Source of the DNA: Halieaceae bacterium
Lineage (GTDB): Bacteria; Pseudomonadota; Gammaproteobacteria; Pseudomonadales; Halieaceae
Reading direction: 5' to 3'
NCBI GenBank assembly: GCA_003520285.1
Contig: DOVB01000241.1
Span: 1 to 6,025, forward strand
Length of the DNA stretch: 6,025 bases
Position numbers and translations under genes: made by a program. Shown here one piece after another: positions 1-6,025 of the stretch (position 1 is the first letter of the stretch; each line of letters starts with the position of its first letter). Under the pieces are notes generated by a model that did no database searches, was not told the DNA's origin, and saw only the letters and a program-made list of their open reading frames with translations.

Positions 1-848
1 GAGACTACGATCGACATCGCAGGTTTGCCGTTATAGCGAGCCGACATATTGGTGTCGACAAAGGCATCCTTAACGTCGGCTATGTCGCCCAGTAACAGCC
101 TTGAACCATCGGGATTAGCGCGAATGATGATGTCTTCGAATTCTTGTTGGCGGTAGGCTTGTCCCTGTGTGCGTATCAGCAGTTCACCAGCAGCGGTATC
201 CACCGAGCCGCCCGGAAGGTCGAGTGAATTGGCGCGGATCAGCTGGCCGATAGATTCGAGTGTGAGTTGATATTGCCTTAGATTCTGTTCTGAAACTTCG
301 ATCGAAATTTCATAATCACGACTAAAGGTGATGTCTACTTGAGAGACTCCAGGAAGCGCTGCGATGTCATCTCGGATAGTTTGCGTGAGCGACTTAAGGC
401 CTTGTTCGGAGGTGTCACCAAAGACCACCAGCTGCAAAACAGTGGCTGTCACGGTAATTTCAGAGGTAATGGGTCGCTCAGTCTCCGCAGGAAAGCTATC
501 GATTGCGTCAACTTTACTGCGAATGTCGTTGGCGGTCTTGGAAATATCGACCCCTTCGACCAGCTCCGCAATAATCGAACACATGCCCTCTGAGGCGGTT
601 GATCGAACCGTATCGACGCCCTCGGTGCCCTCGAGCGCCTCCTCGACCCGGATGCAGACGGCAGACTCCACTTCTTGCGGAGCTGCGCCCAAATAAGGAA
701 TCCTGATCTGCACGGCCTCGACTTTGACTTCTGGGAATTCTTCCAAATAAAGCTGCGGCAGGGCGATGATCCCCCCCGCAACCAGTATCATCATAAGAAG
801 GTTGGCGGCGACCTTGTTATGAACAAACCAAGAGATTACGGCGTTCAT
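1..848 (-). CDS. RND efflux pump inner-membrane permease (AcrB-like), N-terminal 282 residues, cut by the window edge
   Basis: This is the proton-driven inner-membrane subunit of a tripartite efflux pump. My translation from the ATG at 848 begins MNAVISWFVHNKVAANLL, the usual first transmembrane helix of this family (about residues 7-30). The periplasmic porter region follows, with FPEVKVE at 38-44, PYLGAAPQEVE at 51-61, and further on LPGVSQVDI and NPDGSRLLLGDIADV, all typical PN1/PN2 motifs. The frame stays open to base 1, so about a quarter of a roughly 1,000-1,050-residue protein is present. The proton-relay residues of helices 4 and 10 lie outside, so the substrate class (drug, metal, other) cannot be judged. 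The ATG overlaps the adaptor's TGA as ATGA, and no strong Shine-Dalgarno precedes it, which suggests translational coupling. C65 and C90 are a possible periplasmic cysteine pair. The family is clear; the subfamily is not. Confidence 0.95.
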   Translation of the reverse strand, partial: MNAVISWFVHNKVAANLLMMILVAGGIIALPQLYLEEFPEVKVEAVQIRIPYLGAAPQEVESAVCIRVEEALEGTEGVDTVRSTASEGMCSIIAELVEGVDISKTANDIRSKVDAIDSFPAETERPITSEITVTATVLQLVVFGDTSEQGLKSLTQTIRDDIAALPGVSQVDITFSRDYEISIEVSEQNLRQYQLTLESIGQLIRANSLDLPGGSVDTAAGELLIRTQGQAYRQQEFEDIIIRANPDGSRLLLGDIADVKDAFVDTNMSARYNGKPAMSIVV

Positions 849-1999
849 CTGCTAGTCGCCTGAACAGGCTCTATGTGCATGCCGTCTACAATAGTCCGCA
901 GGCCACTCATGGCGATTCTTGAATTGGTGTTAATCTCTTGCTGCGAAACGATCACGTGATCGTGCTCAAGGCGAATGATATCAATGGGCTGTTGCCACAA
1001 TCGATTGTCGGTATCTACCACTAAGAGCGAGTTGTCTGCACCAAGACTGCTCCGAGGTAAGCGGTAGGCATTAGGGGGCAAAACGCCTTCGATCTTAGCT
1101 CGAACAAATAGGCCTAGCGGTATTAAGGTGTCAGCGTCGTCGAGTTTGATAGGTAAACGCGCCACTGCGAAGACTTGCCGAGTGCCTGCATCGATCAAGG
1201 CTTCGGTGCGGACCAATGTAGCCTTGCGTATCCACTCTTGGCCACCGAACTCGCCCGAGATAGTTACTTCAGGCCGCAGTGCTTCGTCGATCAAACCTCG
1301 TGCAGAAAAAGGGATGTCGAGGTAAGCGAGTTCCGCGCGAGAGATTGGAAGTCTGATTTCGAAATAGTTGAGTTCGATTAGCAGGGCAAGCGGCTCTCCT
1401 CGGGCGACGAACTGCCCTACGGAGATCATCTCTTGCTCTATTCTGCCGTTAAACGGCGCTTTGATGATGGTGCGTTCGAGCGTGAGCTCGGCTTGAGCCA
1501 GTGCAACTGACGCGGCAGCGAGCTGCGCTTCTGCTTGACTATGCCCGAGCTGCGCTTGTTCTAAGTTCTGGCGGCTAACAAGCTGTTGCTGGAACAGCTC
1601 GGTGGTCCGTTCGAGCTCATTCGATGCAATCCTCAAATCGATCCGAGCTTGGGCAAGTTGAGCTGCTGCTTGCTCGCGGCCGAGTTTGGCATCGGTATCC
1701 TCCAGTCGGATTAGGACGTCTCCGGCTGAAAAGGCGTTCCCGCGCTGGAAATTGTCCGCGACCTCGGCGATTCGCGCCGCAATTTCGGCCGAAAGAACCA
1801 TTGTGTTGGCAGGTTCAACAGTGCCTTGTGATTCGATAATGAGTGGCTCGGTCACTGGCTGTGGTGTAATGATGGTGATCTTGGGTGGCACCCGAGTGCT
1901 GGTTTCATCTGAGACGGTATTGGGGTTGAGAATCAACCACCCTGCGACAGCGACGCCAATTGCCACGATGATCGCCGGACCCATAAAGTGCTTGTTCAA
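845..1999 (-). CDS. RND efflux periplasmic adaptor (membrane fusion protein, HlyD/AcrA type)
   Basis: This 384-residue protein bridges the RND permease and an outer-membrane channel. Residues 8-24 form an uncleaved hydrophobic anchor; no lipobox cysteine is present, so it is probably not a lipoprotein. A split lipoyl domain follows (about 67-100 and 180-209), interrupted by an alanine- and glutamine-rich coiled-coil hairpin at about 103-177. The motif IIKAPFNGRIEQEMISVGQ at 178-196 is the classic second half of the lipoyl domain. The beta-barrel and membrane-proximal domains fill 210-384. The start is TTG at 1999, chosen because AAGGAG lies 8 nt upstream; the next in-frame ATG is five codons later, too far from that site. 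The gene begins 20 bp after ygiQ and its stop overlaps the permease start by 4 bp, so it is probably cotranscribed with both. Substrate is unknown. Confidence 0.94.
   Translation of the reverse strand: MNKHFMGPAIIVAIGVAVAGWLILNPNTVSDETSTRVPPKITIITPQPVTEPLIIESQGTVEPANTMVLSAEIAARIAEVADNFQRGNAFSAGDVLIRLEDTDAKLGREQAAAQLAQARIDLRIASNELERTTELFQQQLVSRQNLEQAQLGHSQAEAQLAAASVALAQAELTLERTIIKAPFNGRIEQEMISVGQFVARGEPLALLIELNYFEIRLPISRAELAYLDIPFSARGLIDEALRPEVTISGEFGGQEWIRKATLVRTEALIDAGTRQVFAVARLPIKLDDADTLIPLGLFVRAKIEGVLPPNAYRLPRSSLGADNSLLVVDTDNRLWQQPIDIIRLEHDHVIVSQQEINTNSRIAMSGLRTIVDGMHIEPVQATSR
948..963. repeat. Perfect 16-bp palindrome inside the adaptor gene
   Basis: The bases ACGATCACGTGATCGT read the same on both strands. 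They hold two GATC sites around a central CACGTG. The stretch encodes part of His-Asp-His-Val-Ile-Val near the adaptor's C-terminus. It has the symmetry of a binding site for a dimeric protein, but it lies deep in a coding region with no promoter next to it, so no function is assigned. The palindrome is certain; a role is speculation. Confidence 0.5.
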
Positions 2000-2007
2000 T
2001 GTTGTTG

Positions 2008-2013
2008 CTCCTT
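2008..2013 (-). promoter_or_regulatory. Ribosome binding site that fixes the TTG start of the adaptor
   Basis: The minus strand reads TAAGGAGCAACAACATTG here. AAGGAG is a strong Shine-Dalgarno match and stands 8 nt before the TTG at 1999. It lies between the ygiQ stop and the adaptor start, so the adaptor can be translated independently of ygiQ. Confidence 0.8.
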
Positions 2014-2019
2014 ACAGAA

Positions 2020-4143
2020 TTACCGCGGACGTTTGGTCTTACGTGAGGCTCCGCGTCCCACTGGATCAATACCAGTATGCTGAGTCGCAAATCGAGCCCC
2101 CGGCTTGGCGATGGTGCGGTGCCTTTGCGGGGGTTGCCGCGGTGGCACCAAGTGTTGCTTACCATAACCGATCAAGTCTTTCCTACCCATAGACTTCAGT
2201 GTCTCTCGTAGTTCAGGCCAGTTATCCGGATCATGGTAGCGTAAAAAAGCCTTATGTAGCCGGCGATTAGAGAGTTTTTGAACTCGTGGTAAGCGAGCTG
2301 CAGAACGGCGCACAGGCTTAAGTGGATTATAACCGCTGTGATACATTGCGGTTGCCGTTGCCATGGGTGAAGGGTAGAAGGTTTGAACCTGATCGGCCCT
2401 AAAACCATTGCGTTTCAGCCACAACGCCAAGTTCAGCATATCCACATCACGGGTTCCGGGATGGGCGGCAATGAAGTAGGGTATTAAGTACTGTTCTTTG
2501 CCAGCAGCTTTGGTGTACTTGTCGAACATCTTCTTGAACGCATCATAGCTGCCAATACCGGGCTTCATCATGGCACTGAGAGGACCCTGCTCAGTGTGTT
2601 CCGGTGCAATTTTGAGGTAACCGCCCACGTGATGTGTGACCAGTTCCTCGACGTATTCTGGGCTTTCAACTGCGAGATCGTAGCGCAGACCTGAAGCGAT
2701 AAGCACTTTCTTGATGCCTGGCAGCGCGCGTGCTTTGCGATACAGGCGTACCAATGGCATCTGGTCGGTATTGAGATTTTTACAGATTCCAGGAAAGACA
2801 CAGCTGAGCTTTCTGCACGCCGCCTCGGTTTTCTCATCTTTACAAGCGAGCCGCCACATGTTGGCGGTAGGCCCACCCAAGTCCGAGATCACGCCAGTGA
2901 ACGCTTTGCTGGTGTCCCGAATACGCTCGATCTCACGCAGTATTGACTCTTCTGAGCGATTTTGGATGATGCGTCCTTCATGCTCTGTAATCGAGCAGAA
3001 TGTGCAACCCCCGAAGCAGCCACGCATGATGTTCACCGAGTGCTGAATCATCTCAAACGCTGGAATTTTGGCATCGCCATAGGCCGGATGAGGCACTCGC
3101 TGGTAAGGTAATTCGAACACCCAATCGAGCTCGTCTGTAGCGAGTGGCAGCGGTGGTGGGGCTATCCAGACATCCTGATTAGCGTGCCTTTGCACCAGCG
3201 CTCTTGCATTATGCGGGTTGGTTTCTTTGTGCAAGATTCGCGACGCATGGGCGTAAAGCGCTGGATCATGTGCGACCGAATCGTAGCTGGGTAGTCGAAT
3301 CACGGTTTGACTGTTAATGATGCGTGGATCGATGAGTTCAACAGGGCTCGCCGTATTGGCATCGCTAGTCTCGCATTTGGCATCATCGACCATTTCATAG
3401 GGACTGAGCATCGGCGCTACGTGGCCGATAACGTCAATCGTGGTGGAATCGAGTTCCGTGTAGCCCTCGCATGGTGATTTGACGACGAATGCGGTACCGC
3501 GCAGATCCGTAATCGAGTCAATGGTCTCTCCTCGACTCAAACGGTGGGCTACTTCGCAGATGGCGCGTTCTGCATTACCGTAGAGTAACAAGTCAGCCTG
3601 GCTGTCGAGCAGTATCGAACGTCGAATTTTTTCGCTCCAGTAATCATAGTGTGCAATTCGACGCAGACTTGCTTCAATGCCTCCTACGATGATGGGAACG
3701 TGCTTGTAGGCTTCCTTTACCCTCTGGCTATAGACAATGACGGCGCGGTCAGGTCGCTGATTTGGGTCCGCATTGGGCGTGTAGGCATCATCGTTGCGTC
3801 GCTTTTTGTCGGCGGTGTAGCGATTGATCATTGAATCCATATTGCCGGCGGCGATACCAAAAAATAGATTGGGCTCACCCAGTCGCTGAAAGTCACTGCA
3901 GTCGCGCCAGTTTGGTTGAGCGATGATACCCACTCGAAAACCTTGAGCCTCGAGCACGCGTCCGATGACCGCCATACCAAAGCTAGGATGATCAACATAG
4001 GCGTCGCCGGTGACAATAATGATGTCACAGCTGTCCCAACCGAGCGCATCCATTTCGTCTCGCGTGGTCGGAAGAAATGACGCCGGACCCAGACATTCAG
4101 CCCAGAATTTCGGATAGTTATAGAGTGCAGTGGGCTTTGACAT
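2020..4143 (-). CDS. ygiQ: YgiQ-family radical SAM protein (UPF0313)
   Basis: This is a 707-residue cytoplasmic radical SAM enzyme of unknown reaction; E. coli YgiQ is slightly longer. Matches to E. coli YgiQ, as I recall its sequence, include [12 protein letters not shown] (46-57), [12 protein letters not shown] (101-112), [17 protein letters not shown] (154-170), [20 protein letters not shown] (370-389) and [11 protein letters not shown] (508-518). C376, C380 and C383 form the CX3CX2C that should bind the SAM-dependent 4Fe-4S cluster. A second conserved cysteine set lies at C434, C443, C448 and C454. Residues about 224-280 are a variable linker, and the last 40 or so are basic, low in complexity and probably disordered. 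The ATG at 4143 is favoured because similarity starts within the first 15 residues, though no Shine-Dalgarno precedes it. The pump adaptor gene follows after 20 bp. Family assignment is very secure; the substrate is unknown in the family as far as I know. Confidence 0.98.
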   Translation of the reverse strand: MSKPTALYNYPKFWAECLGPASFLPTTRDEMDALGWDSCDIIIVTGDAYVDHPSFGMAVIGRVLEAQGFRVGIIAQPNWRDCSDFQRLGEPNLFFGIAAGNMDSMINRYTADKKRRNDDAYTPNADPNQRPDRAVIVYSQRVKEAYKHVPIIVGGIEASLRRIAHYDYWSEKIRRSILLDSQADLLLYGNAERAICEVAHRLSRGETIDSITDLRGTAFVVKSPCEGYTELDSTTIDVIGHVAPMLSPYEMVDDAKCETSDANTASPVELIDPRIINSQTVIRLPSYDSVAHDPALYAHASRILHKETNPHNARALVQRHANQDVWIAPPPLPLATDELDWVFELPYQRVPHPAYGDAKIPAFEMIQHSVNIMRGCFGGCTFCSITEHEGRIIQNRSEESILREIERIRDTSKAFTGVISDLGGPTANMWRLACKDEKTEAACRKLSCVFPGICKNLNTDQMPLVRLYRKARALPGIKKVLIASGLRYDLAVESPEYVEELVTHHVGGYLKIAPEHTEQGPLSAMMKPGIGSYDAFKKMFDKYTKAAGKEQYLIPYFIAAHPGTRDVDMLNLALWLKRNGFRADQVQTFYPSPMATATAMYHSGYNPLKPVRRSAARLPRVQKLSNRRLHKAFLRYHDPDNWPELRETLKSMGRKDLIGYGKQHLVPPRQPPQRHRTIAKPGARFATQHTGIDPVGRGASRKTKRPR

Positions 4144-4176
4144 GAGGGAGGGTTCGCAGCTAAGAAAACAAAGCTG

Positions 4177-4182
4177 ATTATA
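4177..4182 (-). promoter_or_regulatory. Candidate -10 box of a ygiQ promoter
   Basis: The 71-bp gap between the channel stop (4215) and the ygiQ start (4143) contains a perfect TATAAT on the minus strand. Its first base is 40 bp upstream of the ygiQ ATG. The hexamer 17 bp further upstream is ATGTGT, a poor -35 match, and no extended -10 TGn is present. The promoter would therefore be weak or need an activator. Transcription would begin near 4170 and give a leader of about 27 nt. The call rests on the -10 match and position alone. Confidence 0.45.
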
Positions 4183-4214
4183 AACTACATTGGGCGATCA
4201 CACATGACTCAATT

Positions 4215-5033
4215 TCAAGTGTTTGGGAGTTCGCTCCCACAGTACTTGCAAAACTGTGCATCGGCTTCGTGACCCGTTCGGTTACACTGGTTGCAAGCGC
4301 GGAAATCTCGTTGTCGCTGTATTTCGTAGGCGAGCTCAGCGGTAATAATACCCGTCGGGATGGCGATAATGGCATACCCGGTTAGCATTCCCAGCGCGGC
4401 GATTGCTCGTCCAAGGGCCGTGAGCGGGATGATATCTCCATAACCTACCGTGGTCACCGTAACAATAGCCCAATAGATACTGGTTGGGATGGTTGTGAAG
4501 CCGTTCTCGGGCCCTTCAATGACGTACAGCAGACTCCCGAACGCAGTGGTGATGACCATCATCAGCATTAAAAATACGAAGATTTTTCGTCTGGCTCTCT
4601 TCAGAACGATCGCCAGCAAGGTGGCCTCTTTGACATAAGCCAATAAGCGCAGCACCCGGAATACCCGAAGTATTCGAAACAGTCGCAGAATGAGCAGAGG
4701 CGCCGCTTCGGGGACGATAATCGCGAGATAGGTCGGTATGATAGACAGTAAGTCAATCAGTCCGTAGCCACTTATCACGTAGGCTTTGCGATTGGGGCTG
4801 CACCAAATACGCAGCAGATACTCGATGCTGAACAGTAGCGTGAACAACCACTCAATTTGCCAATACAGCCGCCCGTACTGCTCATGCAAGCTCGGGATCG
4901 AGTCTGCAAGCACAACAGCAACACTCAGGCTAATCAAGCTGATCAGAAGTAAATCGAACAGTTTGCCCGCGCGCGTTTCCGTGCCGAAGATGGTCTCGTA
5001 GAATTGTTGTTGGAGAGGGCTGAGATCTCGCAT
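4215..5033 (-). CDS. Voltage-gated potassium channel (Kv type, six helices) with C-terminal zinc ribbon
   Basis: This 272-residue inner-membrane protein has the full Kv plan: S1 about 25-45, S2 57-76, S3 86-107, S4 112-131, S5 150-172, pore helix 181-193 and S6 206-232. S4 has arginines at every third position (R117, R120, R123, R126, R129). S2 has F68 and E71 and S3 has D94, matching the gating-charge transfer centre of Kv channels. The selectivity filter TVGYGD at 195-200 is the potassium signature. After S6 comes a short cytoplasmic tail with C247-X2-C250 and C262-X2-C265, a zinc-ribbon pattern ending in CKYCGSELPNT. The ATG overlaps the tesA stop as TAATG and has only a weak ribosome site, so translation is probably coupled to tesA. 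Channel family and potassium selectivity are clear; the gating stimulus and the role of the zinc ribbon are inferred. Confidence 0.96.
   Translation of the reverse strand: MRDLSPLQQQFYETIFGTETRAGKLFDLLLISLISLSVAVVLADSIPSLHEQYGRLYWQIEWLFTLLFSIEYLLRIWCSPNRKAYVISGYGLIDLLSIIPTYLAIIVPEAAPLLILRLFRILRVFRVLRLLAYVKEATLLAIVLKRARRKIFVFLMLMMVITTAFGSLLYVIEGPENGFTTIPTSIYWAIVTVTTVGYGDIIPLTALGRAIAALGMLTGYAIIAIPTGIITAELAYEIQRQRDFRACNQCNRTGHEADAQFCKYCGSELPNT
4224..4239 (-). other. Perfect 6-bp hairpin with tetraloop at the 3' end of the channel gene
   Basis: On the minus strand TGGGAG and CTCCCA flank a CGAA loop, covering the last codons of the channel (Gly-Ser-Glu-Leu-Pro). The stem is G+C rich, but no T-run follows on either strand, so it is not a standard intrinsic terminator. 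It might slow 3' decay of the tesA-channel message or cause pausing. It may also be a chance result of coding. Confidence 0.35.
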
Positions 5034-5677
5034 TAGTGGGTTATCTGCTCGGCAGTGAAGGCGCGTTCAACGGCTGAATCAAGAGTGGCCCTGATCGCGT
5101 CAAGCATGATGGGTTGCGCTGCAGCGGTAGGGTGAATGCCATCACTTTGCATCAAGTCCTGTTGCAGTGCCACGTCTTCCAGGAAAAATGGTGTCAAGGT
5201 TGCCTTGTAACGGTCGCTCACCGTGGCATAGATTCGATAAAACTGGTGTGTGTACGCTGCGCCATAGTTGGGCGGTATTTGCATCGGAATAATCACAACA
5301 TCGGCACCCTGTGATTGCGACAGCTCGACCATGGCTGACAAGTTGCGTTCGATTTGTCGTAAAGGGTAACCCCGTAAACCGTCATTGCCGCCGAGTTCTA
5401 TGATAACCAGTCGAGGCTGATGTTGCGTAAGCAGCTGTGCCAGACGGCTGAGACCCCCTGCGGTCGTCTCACCGCTGATGCTGGCGTTTACCACGTTTAG
5501 GCGGGATGTCTGACTGCTGGCCCACAAATGCACCCAGCCCTGCTCGATATCCATTCCATAAGCCGCGCTGATGCTGTCTCCCATGACCAAAACATTGGGT
5601 TGCTCTGCCCGCAAAGTTAGCGGACTCGCGGTAAGTACGAACAATCCGAGCAGCAGTAAAGAGCGTATCAAGCGCAT
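5033..5677 (-). CDS. tesA: TesA: periplasmic acyl-CoA thioesterase I / lysophospholipase L1 (SGNH hydrolase)
   Basis: This 214-residue SGNH esterase hydrolyses acyl thioesters and lysophospholipids in the periplasm, by analogy with E. coli TesA. A Sec signal peptide spans residues 1-24, with R2 and R5, a leucine-rich core and likely cleavage after LRA. The four blocks follow: GDSISAAYG at 33-41 with nucleophile S35, NASISGETT with oxyanion G69, GGNDGLRG at 96-103 with oxyanion N98, and DGIHP at 179-183 with catalytic D179 and H182. I chose the ATG at 5677 because GAGG lies 9 nt upstream and the signal peptide then has normal length. An in-frame ATG at 5692 would add five residues (MRFPL). Only 16 bp separate this start from the divergent ybbA start, and the gene ends inside the channel's start codon. 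The fold and active site are secure; the natural substrate is not known. Confidence 0.96.
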   Translation of the reverse strand: MRLIRSLLLLGLFVLTASPLTLRAEQPNVLVMGDSISAAYGMDIEQGWVHLWASSQTSRLNVVNASISGETTAGGLSRLAQLLTQHQPRLVIIELGGNDGLRGYPLRQIERNLSAMVELSQSQGADVVIIPMQIPPNYGAAYTHQFYRIYATVSDRYKATLTPFFLEDVALQQDLMQSDGIHPTAAAQPIMLDAIRATLDSAVERAFTAEQITH

Positions 5678-5680
5678 TAA

Positions 5681-5685
5681 AGGGA
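5681..5685 (+). promoter_or_regulatory. Ribosome binding site of ybbA
   Basis: AGGGA lies 8 nt before the ybbA ATG at 5694, within TAAAGGGAACC. It is a moderate Shine-Dalgarno match. It sits between the tesA start codon and the tesA ribosome site on the other strand, so the two sites interlock in 16 bp. Confidence 0.6.
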
Positions 5686-5686
5686 A

Positions 5687-5690
5687 CCTC
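5687..5690 (-). promoter_or_regulatory. Ribosome binding site that favours the 5677 start of tesA
   Basis: The minus strand reads GAGGTTCCCTTTAATG. GAGG is 9 nt before the ATG at 5677, good spacing, and it overlaps codons of the alternative start at 5692. This supports the shorter TesA. Confidence 0.65.
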
Positions 5691-5693
5691 ATT

Positions 5694-6025
5694 ATGCTCA
5701 TTGCGAAAAATCTCTCGAAGTCTGTTGCCATCGGTGACGACACTATAGCGATACTGCGAGGTATCGATCTAGAAATCAAGCAAGGAGAGTCGATCGCGAT
5801 CGTTGGCGCTTCAGGCTCAGGAAAGTCAACCCTGCTGGGTCTTCTCGCGGGATTGGATTTGCCCAGTAGTGGCACGATTATGCACGACTCACGTGCCATC
5901 CATTCGCTCAGTGAAGATGAACGGGCGCAGTGGAGAGGGCAGTTTGTGGGGTTTATCTTTCAAAGCTTTCAGTTGTTACCCTCATTGACGACACTCGATA
6001 ACGTCTGCTTGCCGCTACAGCTCGC
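5694..6025 (+). CDS. ybbA: YbbA-type ABC transporter ATP-binding protein (LolD/MacB family), N-terminal 110 residues, cut by the window edge
   Basis: This cytoplasmic ATPase subunit belongs to the type VII (LolD/MacB-like) ABC systems, which use ATP hydrolysis for mechanical work on the periplasmic side rather than ordinary uptake. The Walker A motif GASGSGKST lies at 38-46, and the Q-loop lies in FIFQSFQLLPSLT at 87-99 with Q90. The A-loop position, signature motif, Walker B and switch histidine cannot all be assessed because the gene runs off at 6025; about half of a roughly 225-residue protein is visible. The wording LAGLD-X2-SSG and VGFIFQSF, together with the divergent tesA next door, point to YbbA rather than LolD. 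A YbbP-like permease should follow beyond the window. The ATG at 5694 has AGGGA upstream and gives a normal N-terminus. Confidence 0.92.
   Translation, partial: MLIAKNLSKSVAIGDDTIAILRGIDLEIKQGESIAIVGASGSGKSTLLGLLAGLDLPSSGTIMHDSRAIHSLSEDERAQWRGQFVGFIFQSFQLLPSLTTLDNVCLPLQL
5742..5747 (-). promoter_or_regulatory. Possible -10 box for tesA, inside ybbA
   Basis: Only 16 bp separate the tesA and ybbA starts, so the tesA promoter must lie within ybbA. TATAGT on the minus strand, 65 bp upstream of the tesA ATG, matches five of six consensus bases. No good -35 hexamer stands 16-18 bp further upstream; a TTGATT occurs too far away. This is a weak candidate. I found no convincing promoter for ybbA within tesA. 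Confidence 0.25.
5791..5802. repeat. Perfect 12-bp palindrome in ybbA
   Basis: CGATCGCGATCG is self-complementary and holds two GATC sites. It encodes Ser-Ile-Ala-Ile just before the Walker A motif. A conserved protein sequence explains it well enough, so I attach no function. Confidence 0.3.

Noticed and set aside
449..781. A 110-codon minus-strand open frame
   Set aside because: It is an alternate frame of the RND permease gene, whose own frame gives a full family match from 848 to base 1.
2118..2149. Inverted repeat GGTGCC / GGCACC with a 20-base loop near the 3' end of ygiQ
   Set aside because: Short stem, long loop and no T-run; the region is G+C-rich coding sequence for a basic tail.
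1686..2192. A 168-codon plus-strand open frame across the adaptor-ygiQ junction
   Set aside because: It runs antisense to two clearly recognised genes and its translation resembles no family; composition explains the open frame.
5791..5802. The 12-bp palindrome CGATCGCGATCG as a regulatory site
   Set aside because: It encodes part of the conserved strand before Walker A, and 12-bp palindromes are expected about once in this length.
5678..5899. An upstream extension of the tesA frame to 5899, adding 74 residues
   Set aside because: It would place the signal peptide in the middle of the protein and overlaps ybbA antisense; the 5677 start has a ribosome site and a normal signal peptide.
1..6025. 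A hidden mobile element, defence island or CRISPR array
   Set aside because: All coding space is taken by recognised chromosomal housekeeping or transport genes with tight spacing; I saw no direct repeat arrays, transposase, integrase or tRNA-linked attachment sites.

Overview
The window is a gene-dense stretch of a bacterial chromosome with moderate G+C and gaps of only -4 to 71 bp between genes. It most likely comes from a gammaproteobacterium. Three things point there: tesA and ybbA lie back to back, as they do in enterobacteria and their relatives; the YgiQ protein matches the E. coli type along nearly all of its length; and the RND pump subunits look like those of marine and environmental gammaproteobacteria. 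The last point is an impression from sequence style, not the result of a search.

Layout: five genes lie on the minus strand and one on the plus strand. Reading the minus strand from the right, the first pair is tesA (5677 to 5033, periplasmic SGNH lysophospholipase/thioesterase) and a six-helix voltage-gated potassium channel with a zinc-ribbon tail (5033 to 4215). The channel ATG overlaps the tesA stop by one base. A 71-bp gap with a perfect TATAAT follows. The next set is ygiQ (4143 to 2020, radical SAM protein), an RND-pump periplasmic adaptor (1999 to 845, TTG start) and the RND inner-membrane permease (848 to beyond base 1, partial). The adaptor and permease overlap by 4 bp. On the plus strand, a YbbA-type ABC ATPase starts at 5694 and leaves the window at 6025.

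How they fit together: the adaptor and permease are two parts of a tripartite efflux pump. The outer-membrane channel and the substrate cannot be seen here. TesA and YbbA form a conserved divergent pair; YbbA should work with a membrane permease encoded just beyond the right edge. The channel is probably made from the tesA transcript, and ygiQ probably starts a second transcript that continues into the pump genes.

There is no CRISPR array, tRNA, rRNA, insertion sequence, phage gene or defence system, and no stretch over 300 bp lacks a gene. I see no convincing new multigene system. The points worth a second look are small: interlocked ribosome-binding sites between tesA and ybbA, a ygiQ start with no Shine-Dalgarno sequence, a second cysteine set in YgiQ, the channel's cytoplasmic zinc ribbon, a cysteine pair in the pump permease, and a perfect 16-bp palindrome inside the adaptor gene.
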